DNA from: a virus | IMG/VR virus record: IMGVR_UViG_3300020061_000014 | Span: 1 to 38,535 of that record | DNA length: 38,535 nucleotides | Reading direction: 5' to 3' (one strand) | Part shown: positions 26,785-33,493 of the stretch, in pieces | How positions within the stretch are numbered: the first letter of the stretch is position 1 | Layout: each line of letters begins with the position of its first letter | Position numbers and translations under genes: made by a program | Notes under the pieces: model-generated | What the model was told of the DNA's origin: nothing | What the model saw: only the letters and a program-made list of their open reading frames with translations | Databases searched by the model: none

Positions 26785-28298
26785 TTGAAATGGAACGCAG
26801 CGCACTGGTCTCGTTCTTGCAGGACCTCGTCGCAGACAAGAGCGGGAAGCCACCCGTAGACAAAGCGTTCTCGAACATCGAGGCGGCTATCGAGTTCAGC
26901 GGGACCAAGATCGTCCTGCCGGGCGACCCGCGCAACATGACGTTGCTCGAGGCTCGTGAATGGCTCGATCGGCTGGAGGCAGCCGAGGGCGAAGTGATCT
27001 CCATCTACGAGGTAGTCGACGCTCACCCGTGGGATGGTTGCATCGCCTTCATGCAGGCGATGAAGGAGACCTACGGCTGGGCGGCACCGACACCCCAATC
27101 CAAGTGGTGGGGGCGGCAGCCGCCGCAGATGATCTCGATAGAGACTGGTGTGGGTGAGACCGCCACCATCTTCTGGGGCGGGTTCAGGCTGCCGGGTATT
27201 GACGGCAACCTGATCACCGGGACGGACGAGAAGAAGGGGCAGGTGAGGTTCTGCATCCAGGGTCAGGCACGGCGCAGGCACATGGAGGTCATCCATGGTC
27301 TGGCCGAGCTCACCCGCAAGATCGTCGCTGAGCGCTCGATCTATCGCGGGCACGCATTGAAGCTGGAGCTCGCCAACGGGGTCATCAACCTGACGGAGCC
27401 GCCCACCTTCATGAACCTGAAGAAGGTTCGCGAGAACGAGTTGGTGTTCTCGGAGAGCCTGATGAGCCAAGTGGTGACCAATCTCTGGACACCAATTGAG
27501 CAGACCGAATGGTGCCGCGAGCACGACGTGCCCCTTAAGAGGGGCGTGTTGCTTGAAGGTCCCTACGGCACCGGCAAGACGCTGGCTGCCACGGTGACCG
27601 CCAAGAAGTGCGAGGAGCACGGCTGGACCTTCATCACTGTAGGTCGCGTCTCGGCTCTCGAGAGCGCCCTGCAGTTCGCTCGTGCCTACCAGCCTTGCGT
27701 CGTGTTCGTCGAGGACATCGACCGTGAGATGGCAGGCGAGCGCACTGCGCAAATGGACGACATCCTGAACAAGGTCGACGGCGTCATCTCGAAGGGCGCA
27801 GAGATCATGGTCGTGTTGACGTCCAACGCAGCTGAGAACATCGCCAAGGCGATGCTGCGGCCCGGCCGGCTCGATGCCGTGCTGCACATTGGACCGCCCG
27901 ATGCCGGGGCGGTCCAGAAACTCCTGCGGGTTTACGGCAGGAAGTTGATCCGGCCGAGCGAGGATCTGTCGGGTGCCGGCGAGATACTGGCTGGGCGCAT
28001 CCCCGCCGTGATCCGGGAGGTGGTCGAGCGGTCCAAGCTCTACGCCATCGCCCGGGCACCGGGTGCCGAGTTCTTCCTGACCGACCAAGACATCGTGCGG
28101 TCAGCAGAGGGCATGGCACATCACCTTGCACTGCTCGATGGGCCCAAGCCTGTCGAGAAGTCGCCGGGTGATCATCTGGCCGACGCGTTCGGTCGGGTGA
28201 TCAAGTACCACCTCGGCGATACGTCCGAGGATGGCGTCGCCAAGAAGATCGACAAGATGGTCGAGACGCTCGACGAGGTGCACAAGAACGTAGTCTAG
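26778..28298 (+). CDS. AAA+ ATPase of the classical (Cdc48/FtsH-like) type
   Basis: A 506-residue protein whose start lies in the family B palindrome (26770-26784), with AGGAG about ten bases upstream. The N-terminal ~250 residues are unlike any domain I know. The AAA module follows: Walker A GPYGTGKT (261-268), Walker B VVFVEDID (308-315), sensor 1 TSN (348-350) and the arginine-finger segment AMLRPGRLD (358-366). The AMLRPGRLD signature is that of classical AAA proteins (Cdc48, FtsH, proteasome ATPases), which thread proteins or pull complexes apart; no protease HExxH is present here. The C-terminal ~120 residues are helical. Role in the phage unknown: protein remodelling of host or virus complexes is the natural guess. 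Confidence 0.88.
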   Translation: MSFEMERSALVSFLQDLVADKSGKPPVDKAFSNIEAAIEFSGTKIVLPGDPRNMTLLEAREWLDRLEAAEGEVISIYEVVDAHPWDGCIAFMQAMKETYGWAAPTPQSKWWGRQPPQMISIETGVGETATIFWGGFRLPGIDGNLITGTDEKKGQVRFCIQGQARRRHMEVIHGLAELTRKIVAERSIYRGHALKLELANGVINLTEPPTFMNLKKVRENELVFSESLMSQVVTNLWTPIEQTEWCREHDVPLKRGVLLEGPYGTGKTLAATVTAKKCEEHGWTFITVGRVSALESALQFARAYQPCVVFVEDIDREMAGERTAQMDDILNKVDGVISKGAEIMVVLTSNAAENIAKAMLRPGRLDAVLHIGPPDAGAVQKLLRVYGRKLIRPSEDLSGAGEILAGRIPAVIREVVERSKLYAIARAPGAEFFLTDQDIVRSAEGMAHHLALLDGPKPVEKSPGDHLADAFGRVIKYHLGDTSEDGVAKKIDKMVETLDEVHKNVV

Positions 28299-28394
28299 TT
28301 TGCTAAGGCCACATGAACAGCCGCGCGGTGGGGTAGAAGTCCTCTTAAACCGTCTTCATCGAGTGGAGCCGCGCACTAACTCCGGGGGTTAACC
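28299..28394 (+). other. Intergenic leader after the AAA+ gene
   Basis: A 96-base gap with a family A palindrome (28377-28391) directly before the next ATG. No clear terminator, and no family B element or GTGACCTGT word, so this may be a read-through junction. Confidence 0.4.
28377..28391. repeat. Family A palindrome (leader)
   Basis: TAACTCCGGGGGTTA, three bases before the ATG of the 64-residue membrane protein; its G run is the likely Shine-Dalgarno. Confidence 0.85.
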
Positions 28395-28589
28395 ATGAGC
28401 GAGACAGCTTGCTATTTCCTGATCGCGTGGAATGTTCTCTTAACAACCATGATCGCGATCTGTTTAGTCCGCATCGCCACGCTGCGATACGAGGTGGATT
28501 TCATGCACATCAAGAGCCTGCGCGACGGGCTGGACGAGACCATGAAAGCAACCATGCAGGACAACAATGTTCCTACTCGACCGACCTGA
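28395..28589 (+). CDS. Small membrane protein
   Basis: A 64-residue protein with one N-terminal membrane helix (CYFLIAWNVLLTTMIAICLV) and a polar, charged C-terminal half (LRYEVDFMHIKSLRDGLDET). The GGGGG of the family A palindrome four bases before TAACC-ATG serves as Shine-Dalgarno. Its end overlaps the next start by 23 bases. The topology (short outside, long inside) resembles small inhibitors of host envelope functions; this is only a shape argument. Confidence 0.65.
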   Translation: MSETACYFLIAWNVLLTTMIAICLVRIATLRYEVDFMHIKSLRDGLDETMKATMQDNNVPTRPT

Positions 28590-28947
28590 GCTCAAGCCAT
28601 TCCTGATCGAGACAGAGTGGGCCAAGCAACAACTCGGCGTGTACAACAATAAGTTCAACGCCGTGATGGTGATCCCCTTCAAACCAGAGCCAGACCAGCC
28701 GGCAGTCATGCTTCGGGTTATCGCGTCGATCGCGGGAGGATGGGACCACGTCTCGATCAGCCTGCCTGATCGCACGCCCCGATGGGAGGAGCTTGAGTTC
28801 ATCAAGCGCCTGCTGTTCAAGCCGCACGAGGTGGCCGTCCAGTTCCATGTACCAATGGACGACCATGTCAACATTCACCCCTATACGCTCCATCTCTGGC
28901 GTTCTCACAATCAGAAGATAAGACTACCACCAAAACTTTTCGTTTGA
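28567..28947 (+). CDS. Conserved phage hypothetical protein
   Basis: A 126-residue protein (MFLLDRPELKPFLIETEWAK at the start). The second half, GGWDHVSISLPDRTPRWEEL, then EFIKRLLFKPHEVAVQFHVP and HPYTLHLWRSHNQ, follows a pattern (WxHVSxS...W.EM..IK...F....VxQxHxP......LHLWR) that I recognise from many unrelated tailed phages, where it is unnamed. It is a compact alpha/beta fold. Despite wide conservation the function is unknown. A related pattern occurs in the 173-residue gene at 31834. Confidence 0.78.
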   Translation: MFLLDRPELKPFLIETEWAKQQLGVYNNKFNAVMVIPFKPEPDQPAVMLRVIASIAGGWDHVSISLPDRTPRWEELEFIKRLLFKPHEVAVQFHVPMDDHVNIHPYTLHLWRSHNQKIRLPPKLFV

Positions 28948-28973
28948 ACAGGAGCAACCAATGGAGGCAGACG

Positions 28974-29480
28974 ATGGCAAAGACAAAGGCTAAACCGAAG
29001 GCAGCACCCAAGGCAAAGGCCAAGAGCGCCAGCCCGAAGACCCATCCAAAGGGTAAGGTCGAGCCCTACAAGTTCGACAAGCTCGACCGACTGACGCGCA
29101 GCCACCTGATAAAGATGGATGTGTGTCACGATGGCCTTGTGTGGTGGGACAAGGTGTTCAAGCGCGGTGGCGCGATGGAACTGAAAGTCGAGGCCGTGCC
29201 CTTATGGTTCGAGGGTTATATCCCGGCAACGTCCTTCGACATGCTGTGGCCGGCATGGCTGCTGCGCCAGCTGATCGAGAAGCTCGTCGATCAGATGGAC
29301 CTCAACTACTCACGCTACGGTGCCGAGTGCAAGCGGATGTATGCCGTGCACAAGGCATTCGAGCGCGAGGCATCCAAGGCAGATCGCGAGCATCGGCTCG
29401 CCAATGTGGATCAGCGGACGCGGGTTACGGCCTGCATTGCGCTGGTCCAGACAATGATCGTGACATATCGCAAATTGTGA
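28974..29480 (+). CDS. Hypothetical protein with Lys/Ala-rich N-terminal tail
   Basis: A 168-residue protein from ATG 28974, chosen for GGAGG six bases upstream. The first ~35 residues are a Lys/Ala/Pro tail (MAKTKAKPKAAPKAKAKSAS) like those of histone-like proteins. The remaining part is a mostly helical domain with a Trp-rich centre (GLVWWDKVFKRGGAMELKVE; FDMLWPAWLLRQLIEKLVDQ). A 10-codon reading frame at 28962 overlaps its start in another frame and could act as a leader peptide. DNA binding by the tail is inferred. Function unknown. Confidence 0.75.
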   Translation: MAKTKAKPKAAPKAKAKSASPKTHPKGKVEPYKFDKLDRLTRSHLIKMDVCHDGLVWWDKVFKRGGAMELKVEAVPLWFEGYIPATSFDMLWPAWLLRQLIEKLVDQMDLNYSRYGAECKRMYAVHKAFEREASKADREHRLANVDQRTRVTACIALVQTMIVTYRKL

Positions 29481-29487
29481 GGGGGCT

Positions 29488-29802
29488 ATGGGAGACCGAG
29501 CAACAATGGATGACTTCCGCACAATCGCGGCACTCATCGGTATCGAGCAACACTGGATGTCCGACGACGGCAAGGACACGCTGTCGTACGAGCGTGCCAA
29601 GTACTGGCGGCAGATCGTCTTCCTCGCCCACATACCCCAGCTGGTCCTCAAGGCCCGGCTGGATCGGGGCGAGCCGTCGGATCGTGCGGCGTTTACCAAG
29701 GAATGCAACGCGGCCATGAACGCACGGGCGCTGCTGGTCCTGGCATTGGACGATGCGGTGCAGCGCAAGGTGCCCATCGTGTGGCCCGACTTGGTCGATT
29801 GA
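29488..29802 (+). CDS. Hypothetical protein
   Basis: A 104-residue helical protein (MGDRATMDDFRTIAALIGIE at the start) with a weak GAGGGGG Shine-Dalgarno. The C-terminal helix (RALLVLALDDAVQRKVPIVW) may pack on the N-terminal one. The TGA stop is inside a family B palindrome. Function unknown. Confidence 0.7.
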   Translation: MGDRATMDDFRTIAALIGIEQHWMSDDGKDTLSYERAKYWRQIVFLAHIPQLVLKARLDRGEPSDRAAFTKECNAAMNARALLVLALDDAVQRKVPIVWPDLVD

Positions 29803-29813
29803 CATTATGTCAA
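29799..29813. promoter_or_regulatory. Family B palindrome
   Basis: TTGACATTATGTCAA followed by TTGGAAAC, 14 bases before the hairpin 29827-29852; contains the TGA stop of the previous gene. Confidence 0.8.
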
Positions 29814-29826
29814 TTGGAAACTTATG

Positions 29827-29852
29827 TCTGCTCGGCAATCCCGCCGAGCAGA
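29827..29852 (+). other. Strong leader hairpin
   Basis: TCTGCTCGGC (29827-29836) pairs perfectly with GCCGAGCAGA (29843-29852) around a 6-base loop. It follows a family B element and precedes a GTGACCTGT word and a family A element that directly leads the 217-residue gene. The sequence before it (GGAAACTTATGTCTGC) resembles that before the hairpin at 26108 (GGGAACCTTTATATGTCTGC), so these leaders look related. Confidence 0.7.
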
Positions 29853-29863
29853 TAGTGACCTGT

Positions 29864-29878
29864 TAACCCCGGGAGTTA
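29864..29878. repeat. Family A palindrome (leader)
   Basis: TAACCCCGGGAGTTA, touching a GTGACCTGT word and placing GGGAG seven bases before the ATG of the 217-residue gene. Confidence 0.85.
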
Positions 29879-29881
29879 GAC

Positions 29882-30535
29882 ATGGAACGTGATCCTTTGG
29901 AAGACGACAAGCTGCTGGCCTATCTCAGGACCCTCAACCCCAAGGCGGTGCAAGCGTCCTATGAGATCAGGCAGTGGTGGGAGAACACCGCATTGTTGAC
30001 ATTGAAGTCGCAGGCGATGTCCGAGTTGCAGCGGCACGACGTGTTTGAACCGTGTCTGGTCGGCTTCATGAAAGACGGCAGTCTCGGCCGCACCAACGTG
30101 ATGGATGCGACAGGCGGTAGCTGGGGTTCGCGGGCCAGCAAGGACGCAACGGCGTTCGTGCACAGGATCGCGGCGATGATCCCCGGCACGCATGCCTCGG
30201 TGTTCTGCAGTGAAGTGTGGTCGCTGCACGGCACGGAGAAGAAAGAGCTCGACCGCAACATCAAGAAGTACCCCAACCTCGGTGATCATCCTGATCGCCA
30301 TGAGAGCGTGATGTTCAGCATGCTGCACTACGTGTCCGAGGCCAACACCATCATGCAGCTGCACACCATGGTCGAGGTGCTCAAGGTGCTGGGCGAACCA
30401 CGGCACCCAATGATGTGGGCTGGCACAAAGTTCGGCGAGGAGCACACGGTCGACCCGAACGATCCCAAGGCAGGGATGCACTACAAGGGCCGCTTCGTCG
30501 TTGGTCATCCTCTCGACGACGAGGACGGCAAGTGA
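29882..30535 (+). CDS. Hypothetical protein
   Basis: A 217-residue soluble protein (MERDPLEDDKLLAYLRTLNP at the start). GGGAG in the family A palindrome lies seven bases upstream of the ATG. Alternating helices and strands (LTLKSQAMSELQRHDVFEPC; HASVFCSEVWSLHGTEKKEL) suggest a single mixed domain; HESVMFSMLHYVSEANTIMQ is the most conserved-looking part. No enzyme motif recognised. The next gene starts at a GTG overlapping its stop (GTGA). Confidence 0.75.
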   Translation: MERDPLEDDKLLAYLRTLNPKAVQASYEIRQWWENTALLTLKSQAMSELQRHDVFEPCLVGFMKDGSLGRTNVMDATGGSWGSRASKDATAFVHRIAAMIPGTHASVFCSEVWSLHGTEKKELDRNIKKYPNLGDHPDRHESVMFSMLHYVSEANTIMQLHTMVEVLKVLGEPRHPMMWAGTKFGEEHTVDPNDPKAGMHYKGRFVVGHPLDDEDGK

Positions 30536-30969
30536 GCTCGACCGACCAGCTGTGGGAAGCGCTGCTGGCGCTGCCCGACGACGATCGTCAGCGTGCGCTG
30601 CTGGAGACGTTCGTGCGTCTGCACCTCACCGTGACCAGCATGAAGAAGTGGACGCACGCGCAGTCCATCATGAATACCCCCAACGCGGTGCGTTGGCGGA
30701 TGCTCGATGCCGACGACGACGGCATTCGCGAGGAGAAGGAGATCGAGTTCGGCAGCCTCGCTGACAAGGTGGTGCGCGCCGTGCTCGGCAAGTTCGTCAG
30801 GGAGCAGCCCTGGGAGACTGCCCGCCTGACGATCGTGTTCAGCCCGCCGACCTTGCAGATTGACGTGCTGAACCAGACCAACACACCGATCTTCAGCGGC
30901 AAGCTGATCGACATGGACATGGAAGCACAAATCCGCAGTCAGCTGCGTCTCAACATAACAGAGGAGTGA
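30532..30969 (+). CDS. Hypothetical protein
   Basis: A 145-residue protein starting at a GTG that overlaps the previous stop (GTGA). Residues about 10-40 are helical (EALLALPDDDRQRALLETFV), followed by a polar middle (DADDDGIREEKEIEFGSLAD) and two strands (LTIVFSPPTLQIDVLNQ). No family recognised. Coupled translation with the gene before is likely. Confidence 0.7.
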   Translation: MSSTDQLWEALLALPDDDRQRALLETFVRLHLTVTSMKKWTHAQSIMNTPNAVRWRMLDADDDGIREEKEIEFGSLADKVVRAVLGKFVREQPWETARLTIVFSPPTLQIDVLNQTNTPIFSGKLIDMDMEAQIRSQLRLNITEE

Positions 30970-30972
30970 ACG

Positions 30973-31428
30973 ATGGCCCGTCCCCTGATCCTAACCCCCG
31001 AGGTTCGCCAAGCCTGCCTCGAGCTCATCAAGAAGGCCGCGGCGCGGCCGACGCGATGGGAGGATACCAGAGCGCTTGCCGAGAAGGCGGCAGCCGGCAT
31101 GGTGCACAATCCCCTGAACGACGACCTCACCATCACCATCCCGCACGGCTACCGCGTGACCTACACCCACGAGTACCAGCGCGAGGATCTGGTGTGCCGG
31201 CATATCTCGGTGAGTGCCGAGGGGGCCAAGCCCAAGACCGGGCCCAGCCCCCATGCTGTGGTCGAGATCATCGCCATGTTCGGCTTCATCAACCCGCTCG
31301 GGGCGATGCCGGCATGGGTGAGCACGGCCGACGATGGGTCGCTGATCATCGAGATGGTCGAGCCTCTCGATGGCGACGTCAGCCAGCTGATGAGGGACCG
31401 TGATGCATTACCGTCTGAAGGGCCGTGA
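30973..31428 (+). CDS. Hypothetical protein with an embedded family A sequence
   Basis: A 151-residue protein. Codons 6-11 (LILTPEVR) read through an imperfect family A palindrome at 30992-31006, whose frame gives LTPEV. The rest is a beta-rich domain (LTITIPHGYRVTYTHEYQRE, then HAVVEIIAMFGFINP). AGAGGAG upstream is the Shine-Dalgarno. The next gene starts within its 3' end (overlap of 26 bases). Function unknown. Confidence 0.72.
   Translation: MARPLILTPEVRQACLELIKKAAARPTRWEDTRALAEKAAAGMVHNPLNDDLTITIPHGYRVTYTHEYQREDLVCRHISVSAEGAKPKTGPSPHAVVEIIAMFGFINPLGAMPAWVSTADDGSLIIEMVEPLDGDVSQLMRDRDALPSEGP
30992..31006. repeat. Imperfect family A sequence inside a gene start
   Basis: TAACCCCCGAGGTTC, one base off the consensus, read as LTPEV at codons 7-11 of the 151-residue gene. 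Confidence 0.6.
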
Positions 31429-31834
31429 GGTTGTCCCCTGCACCATGATGGAGTGGGCGGTGTGGTTGGAGGAGAACCGCGACGCCCGCACTATAGCCTA
31501 CTGGGAGTTCAAATCCTGCAACGTGAGCACCGTCTTCCTCGGCCTCGACCATGGCTGGGGCGGACGGCTGGCGGTCTTCGAGACCATGGTGTTCGGCGGT
31601 GCGCTGAACGACACACAAGAGCGCTATGCGACTTACGACGAGGCCGAGAAGGGACACATGAAGTGGTGTCAAGAGGTAAGCCGCATAGAGGCAATGACGC
31701 ACTGGCGCAAGATGAAGCGCCAGCGCAACAAACTTGAGAAGCAGCGTCGGCAGCTGAACAACGTCCCCCGCCGACGGCGCGAGATGGAGAAGATGAAAGA
31801 GTTCCTTAAACGGATGGAGAAAAGGAGAGTGTGA
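31403..31834 (+). CDS. Conserved phage hypothetical protein
   Basis: A 143-residue protein from ATG 31403 with GAGGG seven bases upstream; an in-frame GTG lies one codon earlier. The N-terminal 90 residues (MHYRLKGREVVPCTMMEWAV; STVFLGLDHGWGG; LAVFETMVFGGAL; RYATYDEAEKGH) match a pattern that I recognise from many tailed phages, unnamed. The C-terminal 50 residues are a highly basic, coiled-coil-like helix (WRKMKRQRNKLEKQRRQLNN), absent from the usual short form, so this is probably an extended version. Function unknown. Confidence 0.8.
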   Translation: MHYRLKGREVVPCTMMEWAVWLEENRDARTIAYWEFKSCNVSTVFLGLDHGWGGRLAVFETMVFGGALNDTQERYATYDEAEKGHMKWCQEVSRIEAMTHWRKMKRQRNKLEKQRRQLNNVPRRRREMEKMKEFLKRMEKRRV

Positions 31835-32355
31835 TGCCTAACGGCAACGCCGGCACGTTCGGCCGGTCGGAGTATATCAACTTGACAATCGAGCAGCTGA
31901 TCGAGGATGCAGCCGGCAACATCGACCGTAAGACGGCCGAGCGATTGTACAATCAGATGAAGAAGGAGGTGCTCTACAAGTCGGAGTACTATCAGGTTGC
32001 CGTCGACAAGAACCCGACGCACGGCTTCCCCGGCATGACGATCTGGCACCTCTCGATCAAGCGCAACGACAAGGCCCCGATCATGGACTGGCGGGACCTG
32101 CAGGACATCAAGAACAAGATCGTCGGCGAGGAGTGCGAGGCCATCCAGCTGTTCCCCGCCGAGAGCCGCTGCGTCGACAGCGCCAACCAGTATCACCTCT
32201 GGGCATTCAAGAAGCTCGGCCGCAAGGCCGGCGCTAGGGACCCACGCATCCCCATCGGGTGGACAACCGCCTACAAGACGGACGACCCATGGGTTAACGG
32301 CGGCCAGCGCCCGCAAGGTGCTGATCGCTTCAAGCAACGGGAGTTCGACGAGTAA
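31834..32355 (+). CDS. Conserved phage hypothetical protein
   Basis: A 173-residue protein from ATG 31834 (GTG one codon earlier possible) with AAAGGAGAG upstream. The segment YYQVAVDKNPTHGF, IWHLSIKRNDKAPIMDWRDL, QDIKNKIVGEECEAIQLFPA and ESRCVDSANQYHLWAFKKLG matches a very widespread phage family (xxHLSxKRxDKxPIxDWRDLQxIKNxxVGxExEAxELxPAESRxVDxANQYHLW) of unknown function. The conserved block is in residues about 50-130. Its TAA stop begins the family A palindrome at 32353-32367. Confidence 0.85.
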   Translation: MPNGNAGTFGRSEYINLTIEQLIEDAAGNIDRKTAERLYNQMKKEVLYKSEYYQVAVDKNPTHGFPGMTIWHLSIKRNDKAPIMDWRDLQDIKNKIVGEECEAIQLFPAESRCVDSANQYHLWAFKKLGRKAGARDPRIPIGWTTAYKTDDPWVNGGQRPQGADRFKQREFDE

Positions 32356-32367
32356 CCTCGGGAGTTA
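32353..32367. repeat. Family A palindrome (stop plus Shine-Dalgarno)
   Basis: TAACCTCGGGAGTTA; TAA is the stop of the 173-residue gene and GGGAG the Shine-Dalgarno of the 81-residue gene. Confidence 0.85.
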
Positions 32368-32372
32368 GTACA

Positions 32373-32618
32373 ATGGGAAAAATCAAGACAGTAAAAGCGA
32401 GCGACCTGAGCCTCCTCAAAATGGTCGCCGGTGGAGAGAAGCGCCACAAGATCGTCGTCGACACGGACGGCATCTTAAAGGAGTGGGTCGGCTTCGGTTG
32501 GATCAATCTAAGGCAGGCAACCGAAGCCGATCGGGAAAGATGGCCCCGTGTGATGGGCAAAAGGGAAAACAATGAAAGCGCTCGCTCGAGACCTAAGGCG
32601 AGACCTAAGCGGAAGTAG
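32373..32618 (+). CDS. Conserved small phage protein
   Basis: An 81-residue protein (MGKIKTVKASDLSLLKMVAG at the start). GGGAG in the family A palindrome lies nine bases upstream. The pattern HKIVVDTDGILKEWVGFGWI and the following LRQATEADR is common to many small phage proteins (IVVDxDGILKEWVGxGWIxL), usually encoded near the 173-residue family just upstream. The C-terminus is basic. Function unknown. Confidence 0.8.
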   Translation: MGKIKTVKASDLSLLKMVAGGEKRHKIVVDTDGILKEWVGFGWINLRQATEADRERWPRVMGKRENNESARSRPKARPKRK

Positions 32619-32919
32619 GCTGCCGCTGATGGTCTATCGCTGCATGGTCTGGCATCGCGCTGGACTGCATGGTGGCAAGCTGCGGGACGACAACAACACC
32701 GGGCCGTGGCCCGGCATCCCGTCCGATGCGTACGGCAAGTTCTCCGAGCACTACGACATCGGGGCGGCGATGAAGGACATGGTCGCCTTGAAACTCACCT
32801 CCATGAAAACTGCCAAGCCCGACGGTGCCTACTGGGCCGTCGTGGTCGAGTACCCGCAGGGGCATCCGCCGCTTGCTTCGCATCGCGTTCTCTACGAGGT
32901 GATTGGCGATGGCGATTAA
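32572..32919 (+). CDS. Hypothetical protein
   Basis: A 115-residue protein from ATG 32572 (AGGGAAAAC upstream), overlapping the previous gene by 47 bases; ATG 32629 would avoid the overlap but lacks a Shine-Dalgarno. The core (MVYRCMVWHRAGLHGGKLRD; YWAVVVEYPQGHPPLASHRV) is a small alpha/beta domain. No family recognised. Confidence 0.62.
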   Translation: MKALARDLRRDLSGSRLPLMVYRCMVWHRAGLHGGKLRDDNNTGPWPGIPSDAYGKFSEHYDIGAAMKDMVALKLTSMKTAKPDGAYWAVVVEYPQGHPPLASHRVLYEVIGDGD

Positions 32920-33307
32920 GCTCAACATCCCGGGCGTCGTGCCTAGCAAGCTGGCTGATCGCAGCCAGACGACCAAGTACGTGCGCCCGTGGATTTCCCT
33001 GATCAACCCTGAGCCCGGGTGGTACCTCAACTTCTCGTCGGCCCAGTATATCATTGAACCACTCTACCGCCGACCGAGGGCGGGGGAGCGTGCCAACCAG
33101 ATCTATGCCTTCCGGCTAACCCCCGTGGTTAACCGACCAGTCTACACCTTCGACGATCACGGCGACTTCGTGCAGTCAAGTCGAGACTTTACGATTGACT
33201 TGTTTACGAAGAACTTTGCCCGAGGCGTCGACCAGTACCGCATCATCCGTGGAGCGCCGCAGATACATGTTGTCTATAGGCTGCCGCCCCATTGGACATG
33301 GGAGTGA
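32909..33307 (+). CDS. Hypothetical protein
   Basis: A 132-residue protein from ATG 32909 (a TTG two codons upstream is possible); GAGG lies about nine bases upstream. Beta-rich with aromatic residues (GWYLNFSSAQYIIEPLYRRP; YRIIRGAPQIHVVYRLPPHW). A family A palindrome in the frame at 33117-33131 encodes LTPVV. The stop TGA is part of a GTGACCTGT word. Function unknown. Confidence 0.68.
   Translation: MAIKLNIPGVVPSKLADRSQTTKYVRPWISLINPEPGWYLNFSSAQYIIEPLYRRPRAGERANQIYAFRLTPVVNRPVYTFDDHGDFVQSSRDFTIDLFTKNFARGVDQYRIIRGAPQIHVVYRLPPHWTWE
33117..33131. repeat. Family A palindrome inside a gene
   Basis: TAACCCCCGTGGTTA, read as LTPVV in the 132-residue gene. Confidence 0.65.
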
Positions 33308-33313
33308 CCTGTT

Positions 33314-33493
33314 GTGTCTATTCGCGAGTTTGTCTGCCTGGATTGCGGCGTCCCGATCGTCAACTTCGGACCCGATGTCGCAAATGATAACCCCGTCTGC
33401 GCAACCTGCTCATGGCTGCGCAGCATCGAGAACCCAGCTGACCGCGAGCGACTACGTAAGTTTCTTAACAGAGGAGAGAAGAATGATAGTTAG
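33314..33493 (+). CDS. Small zinc-ribbon-like protein
   Basis: A 59-residue protein starting at GTG 33314, directly after a GTGACCTGT word. CLDC (residues 8-11) and CATC (29-32) form two CxxC pairs with a short spacer, the shape of a small zinc ribbon. The C-terminal helix is basic (PADRERLRKFLNRGEKND). It overlaps the next gene by 11 bases. No other start in this frame is possible before it. Possibly a DNA- or RNA-binding regulator. Confidence 0.6.
   Translation: MSIREFVCLDCGVPIVNFGPDVANDNPVCATCSWLRSIENPADRERLRKFLNRGEKNDS

Noticed and set aside
26781-28088. Long antisense frame (435 residues) opposite the AAA+ gene
   Set aside because: A typical shadow in GC-rich DNA; the plus-strand frame has full AAA motifs and a proper start.
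31509-31525. tRNA T-loop-like GTTCAAATCC
   Set aside because: No matching acceptor, D or anticodon arms around it; the stretch codes for the 143-residue protein.
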